This document shows, piece after piece, positions 15,128-17,459 of a DNA stretch of 17,459 bases. The stretch is from Armatimonadota bacterium (lineage in GTDB: Bacteria > Armatimonadota > UBA10988 > DTZQ01). Position 1 is the stretch's first letter; every line of letters starts with the position of its first letter. The stretch is taken from the NCBI GenBank assembly GCA_012961305.1, contig DTZQ01000510.1, forward strand, positions 1-17,459, read 5' to 3'. The position numbers were made by a program, and so were the translations under genes. The notes under the pieces are model-generated. The model saw nothing but the letters and a program-made list of their open reading frames with translations. It made no database searches and was not told the DNA's origin.

Positions 15128-15605
15128 CCTCCTTACCTCCATTTTGGCAGATTCGACCATAAATGACCTTTTCCTCCCCCGAAGGCCCTCCAACTGAAGG
15201 GCATCGCTCGCCGACCACCACCTCCTCCCCGCTCAAAACCAACGGCCCCCCCAACCGCATGGCACAGGCGATTTTCACCAAACCCTCTGCCACCGCCGGG
15301 ATGCCCGTCAAATCCTCGTTTTCCGTGGTGAAGAAGGCCCGGACCGAGCGCGGACGAGGGCCAGCGAAGTCCAGGAAAAGCCCGTCCAGCCAGCCCTCTC
15401 GCCTTCCGCGTTCATCCTGAGCGGAGAGGAGCGGCACGAAGCGCTGACCGGTGAGGTCGGCGAAGCCTAAGGCATTGAGGCCCGACACGTTCAGTTTCGC
15501 CCTGAGGTACTGTATCCAGGGCTGGCCCGGAGCGGCGCGAACCACGTAACTCCAGCCCATCCGTTCTTTCAGGGACGCTTGCCGGGCGGAGAAGTGGTAA
15601 ATGCT
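15102..15605 (-). CDS. Unrecognised open frame, probably a truncated gene (3' part)
   Basis: The frame is open from just after a TAA (15608-15606) to its stop at 15102-15104. It reads SIYHFSARQASLKERMGWSY, then APGQPWIQYLRAKLNVSGLN, ALGFADLTGQRFVPLLSAQD and RSVRAFFTTENEDLTGIPAV. The composition looks coding up to about GERCPSVGG; the last 29 residues look unconstrained. I do not recognise the family. The only ATG near the front (15560, 152 residues) has no good ribosome site, and coding-like sequence continues before it. This suggests a gene that has lost its 5' part, as at other boundaries here; a non-ATG start after AGAGGA at about 15618 is the alternative. It lies between the DUF4838 gene and DUF3604 copy 2 in the same direction and overlaps the latter by 26 bases. 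Confidence 0.45.
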   Translation of the reverse strand, partial: SIYHFSARQASLKERMGWSYVVRAAPGQPWIQYLRAKLNVSGLNALGFADLTGQRFVPLLSAQDERGRREGWLDGLFLDFAGPRPRSVRAFFTTENEDLTGIPAVAEGLVKIACAMRLGGPLVLSGEEVVVGERCPSVGGPSGEEKVIYGRICQNGGKEDGYNDAKN

Positions 15606-15617
15606 TTAGTAATCCTC

Positions 15618-15668
15618 TTTGATGGGCCTCGGGGCCTCACCCGGTTTCGGTTTTGATGGGGCCGGGGG
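15618..15668. repeat. Short imperfect direct repeat in the gap after the DUF4838 gene
   Basis: TTTGATGGGCCTCGGGG (from 15618) recurs as TTTGATGGGGCCGGGGG (from 15652), 34 bases apart. The two copies match at most positions. They lie in the short gap between the DUF4838 stop and the truncated-looking frame 15102-15605, and could be a recombination scar or part of a weak hairpin. No clear U-tract terminator is present. Confidence 0.4.
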
Positions 15669-15677
15669 AGCGAGCAT

Positions 15678-17459
15678 TCAGTCCTGTTGCATGGCTGCAG
15701 GCTGAACCACCTGCAAAGTATGGTCAATCTCCAGGCTTTCCCCGGGCCTCAGTTGCCGGCGGGGCGACCACAGTTCGAGGTTCACCCGCCGCTCCTTTCC
15801 CGACCAGTTCAGGTAGCACAGGTCAACCTGGGCGGGGCGGAAGCGGTTCACAACGGCCAAGTCGGCCACTTCGTCCACCACTGCCCACTCCCCCGCAGGC
15901 TTCTCTGCGCCGCGGAACCACAACTCCCGCTCGGCCAGAGGTTCCTTCTGCGAGGCGAGGGAACGCCTGTGCCACTTTCCCGTCGCGCCTTTGAGCCACA
16001 CCGCAGCCTTTTGGGTCGTTGTCACCTCAAAGGCCGGGTGAATGCGGAGGCAGGCTGGCTGGGGCGTTGTTCCTGGGTTCGAAAGCGTAGAGACAATGCG
16101 GATGCGCGGCTCATGAGGGTCGAGTTCCAGGCGCCGCGTCAGGCGCAAGCCGTTCCCCAGGTTCGCTACCAAAGTCAGGACCCGTTCGCTCTGCTCGCGC
16201 ACCGTGTAAGGTTCGTTCCAGCCGGGGGAGCGGTACTCTGCCTGGCTGTACTCCTCGTATCCGCCATTAGTGGGGTCAAGGGCCTCCTTCGTGCCGAAGA
16301 GTTTGATGAGGTCTCGGCCAGAGGGAAGGTAGCGCATGCGCCAGATGCGTCCCCCTAATCCAGGCAGGAGGCTGACTTCCAATGATGGATTGCGTAGCCG
16401 CTCAATGCGGAAGGACCGCCCGCGGTTCCGCACGGTGCTGAGCCACTCGTCCAAGCCCCCGCCGCGGCCCTCCCGCACCCGAGTCACCCCTTCGGCGCGC
16501 GCAATCTGCTCGAACCGCTCCACCAGGGCCGAAACGTCGCTCTCCGGGGTGGGCACCAGTTCGTCGCCCCGCTCGCGATAGGCTGGCTTGGCTAAGGCGA
16601 TTTGGGTGTACATAATCGGCAACCGCGCCACCTGTACGCGGTGGAGCACCTGCGGTTTGTGGCGGACAGCCCCTTCCGCACGGTCGAACAGTTCTACTGA
16701 CCGGCGAATCACCTCCGGCGGCAGGTGCCCAGCAGAGGGCGGTGAGCCGATGCGCAAGTGCAAGTCGGGGTTGTCGCGTACCCGCTGGTGGATGAGGTTG
16801 ATGTACTCGCGGATGAACGGAGCCGCCTCTTCGTAGTAGCCCGCTAAGAACTCGTCAATCGCCCGGTCTGTGTCATAGGTGGGGTCCCACAGGGTCTTGG
16901 CCATAATCCAAGTGCGCAACTCAGCAAACTCGCCCCCCTTCGAGAAATAGTTAGCCTCCTCGTAGATGCCCTTGACCCCGTTGCGGATGAAGAAGTTGAT
17001 GTTGGGCTTGAGCACGTAGAGATTGGGGAAGGGCATGATGCTGTGGGCGTAGTTGATAACGTAGTCCCAGATGTAGAGCCGCTGACAGATTTGGGCCCAG
17101 CCCTGGATGTCCTCGCGGAAGGGCTCGTTGAACGGGTCACTCTCCAGGGGATGGGCAAAGCAGCATTCGATGCTGCACAGGCGCACGATGACGTTGGGAC
17201 GCGGGCGAACGTGGCGCGGCGGCTTCCGGCTGTACTGGTAGGCCAGAGTCGAAATGGCCTTGTCGGGATACTCATCCCGAATGGCGTCAGCGATGGCGTT
17301 GACGAAATGGAGGATGGGCCCACTCTGACTGCCCTCCCGCTCGGCCAAAGCCGTACACTTGGGGCATTGGCAATAGTTCCACCAGTCGTTCTGGGAGACA
17401 GAGAAGATGGTCGCTTGAGGTGCTTCCTCAATCCACTGTCGCACGCGCCGCAGGCCCAA
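15678..17459 (-). CDS. DUF4838-family protein with mutarotase-like C-terminal domain, 5'-partial
   Basis: The frame is open to the window edge, so the 593 residues seen are the C-terminal part; the TTG at the edge is not a convincing start. Residues 1 to about 250 match DUF4838, a TIM-barrel-like domain related to GH20/GH67-type glycosidases: FSVSQNDWWNYCQCPKCTAL with its C-x-C-x-x-C, SGPILHFVNAIADAIRDEYP, STLAYQYSRKPPRHVRPRPN, CSIECCFAHPL, KGIYEEANYF. From about 345 a beta-sandwich follows that resembles aldose-epimerase/galactose-mutarotase-like domains (VSLLPGLGGRIWRMRYLPSG, LRLTRRLELDPHEPRIRIVS, RIHPAF). A glycosidase on acidic or amino sugars is plausible but not demonstrated. It is the first gene of the minus-strand cluster in this window and is followed by a 72-base gap. 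Confidence 0.85.
   Translation of the reverse strand: MGLRRVRQWIEEAPQATIFSVSQNDWWNYCQCPKCTALAEREGSQSGPILHFVNAIADAIRDEYPDKAISTLAYQYSRKPPRHVRPRPNVIVRLCSIECCFAHPLESDPFNEPFREDIQGWAQICQRLYIWDYVINYAHSIMPFPNLYVLKPNINFFIRNGVKGIYEEANYFSKGGEFAELRTWIMAKTLWDPTYDTDRAIDEFLAGYYEEAAPFIREYINLIHQRVRDNPDLHLRIGSPPSAGHLPPEVIRRSVELFDRAEGAVRHKPQVLHRVQVARLPIMYTQIALAKPAYRERGDELVPTPESDVSALVERFEQIARAEGVTRVREGRGGGLDEWLSTVRNRGRSFRIERLRNPSLEVSLLPGLGGRIWRMRYLPSGRDLIKLFGTKEALDPTNGGYEEYSQAEYRSPGWNEPYTVREQSERVLTLVANLGNGLRLTRRLELDPHEPRIRIVSTLSNPGTTPQPACLRIHPAFEVTTTQKAAVWLKGATGKWHRRSLASQKEPLAERELWFRGAEKPAGEWAVVDEVADLAVVNRFRPAQVDLCYLNWSGKERRVNLELWSPRRQLRPGESLEIDHTLQVVQPAAMQQD

Noticed and set aside
15128..15193. Extended start of DUF3604 copy 2 at ATG 15193
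   Set aside because: No ribosome site, and it would precede the signal peptide with 22 charged residues; GGAGG is positioned for ATG 15127.
1..17459. CRISPR arrays, tRNA or rRNA genes, insertion sequences, phage genes
   Set aside because: I looked for regular spaced repeats, cloverleaf-like ends, rRNA-like tracts and transposase or integrase motifs and saw none.

Overview
The window reads like a stretch of GC-rich (about 60% by eye) bacterial chromosome encoding secreted glycan-processing proteins. The protein families present (DUF3604 fused to a beta-propeller, DUF4838, GH123-like DUF6067 with LamG, GH43/GH32-like propellers, xylose-isomerase-like TIM barrels, sulfatase, Gfo/Idh/MocA, DUF4058, small STN-domain proteins) and the strong GGAGG ribosome sites are typical of Armatimonadota (for example Fervidibacter-type lineages) or Planctomycetota. 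That assignment is inference from gene content; there is no rRNA or marker gene here.

Layout. Bases 1-900 (+) hold the 3' part of an unrecognised beta-rich protein, followed by a possible scrap of an epimerase start at 949. On the minus strand, 989-1888 is an intact TIM-barrel sugar isomerase/epimerase-like gene. Just upstream of it lie the C-terminal end of an alpha/beta hydrolase (1895-2251) and a badly broken RecF-like AAA ATPase (2265-2873) that still has a perfect consensus promoter (TTGACA-17-TATAAT). Next on the minus strand is a small secreted STN-domain protein (3023-3901) with its own near-consensus promoter and a leader of about 150 nt. A heptanucleotide repeat array fills the 5' leader of the divergent plus-strand gene 4219-7035, a 938-residue secreted propeller-DUF3604 protein.

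Bases 7036-7568 contain no intact gene. They hold three plus-strand relics in a row: a DUF4058 start, an internal DUF4838 piece and a sulfatase N-terminus. From 17459 back to 7569 everything is on the minus strand and reads as one co-directional cluster: a DUF4838 protein (5' end outside the window), a small open frame of unknown identity, a second propeller-DUF3604 protein, a 42-codon Gfo/Idh/MocA tail, a GH43/GH32-like propeller protein, and a LamG-DUF6067 (GH123-like) protein.

Working together. The intact genes fit an extracytoplasmic glycan-degradation and recognition locus: putative glycosidases (DUF6067, DUF4838, GH43-like), two DUF3604 PHP-type metallo-domain proteins carried on propellers, and a cytoplasmic sugar isomerase/epimerase-like enzyme. 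The substrate cannot be read from sequence. The most striking feature is that nearly every boundary between intact genes carries a truncated piece of some other gene. This suggests repeated deletion and illegitimate recombination among paralogous glycan genes, or, as an alternative to exclude, assembly chimerism.
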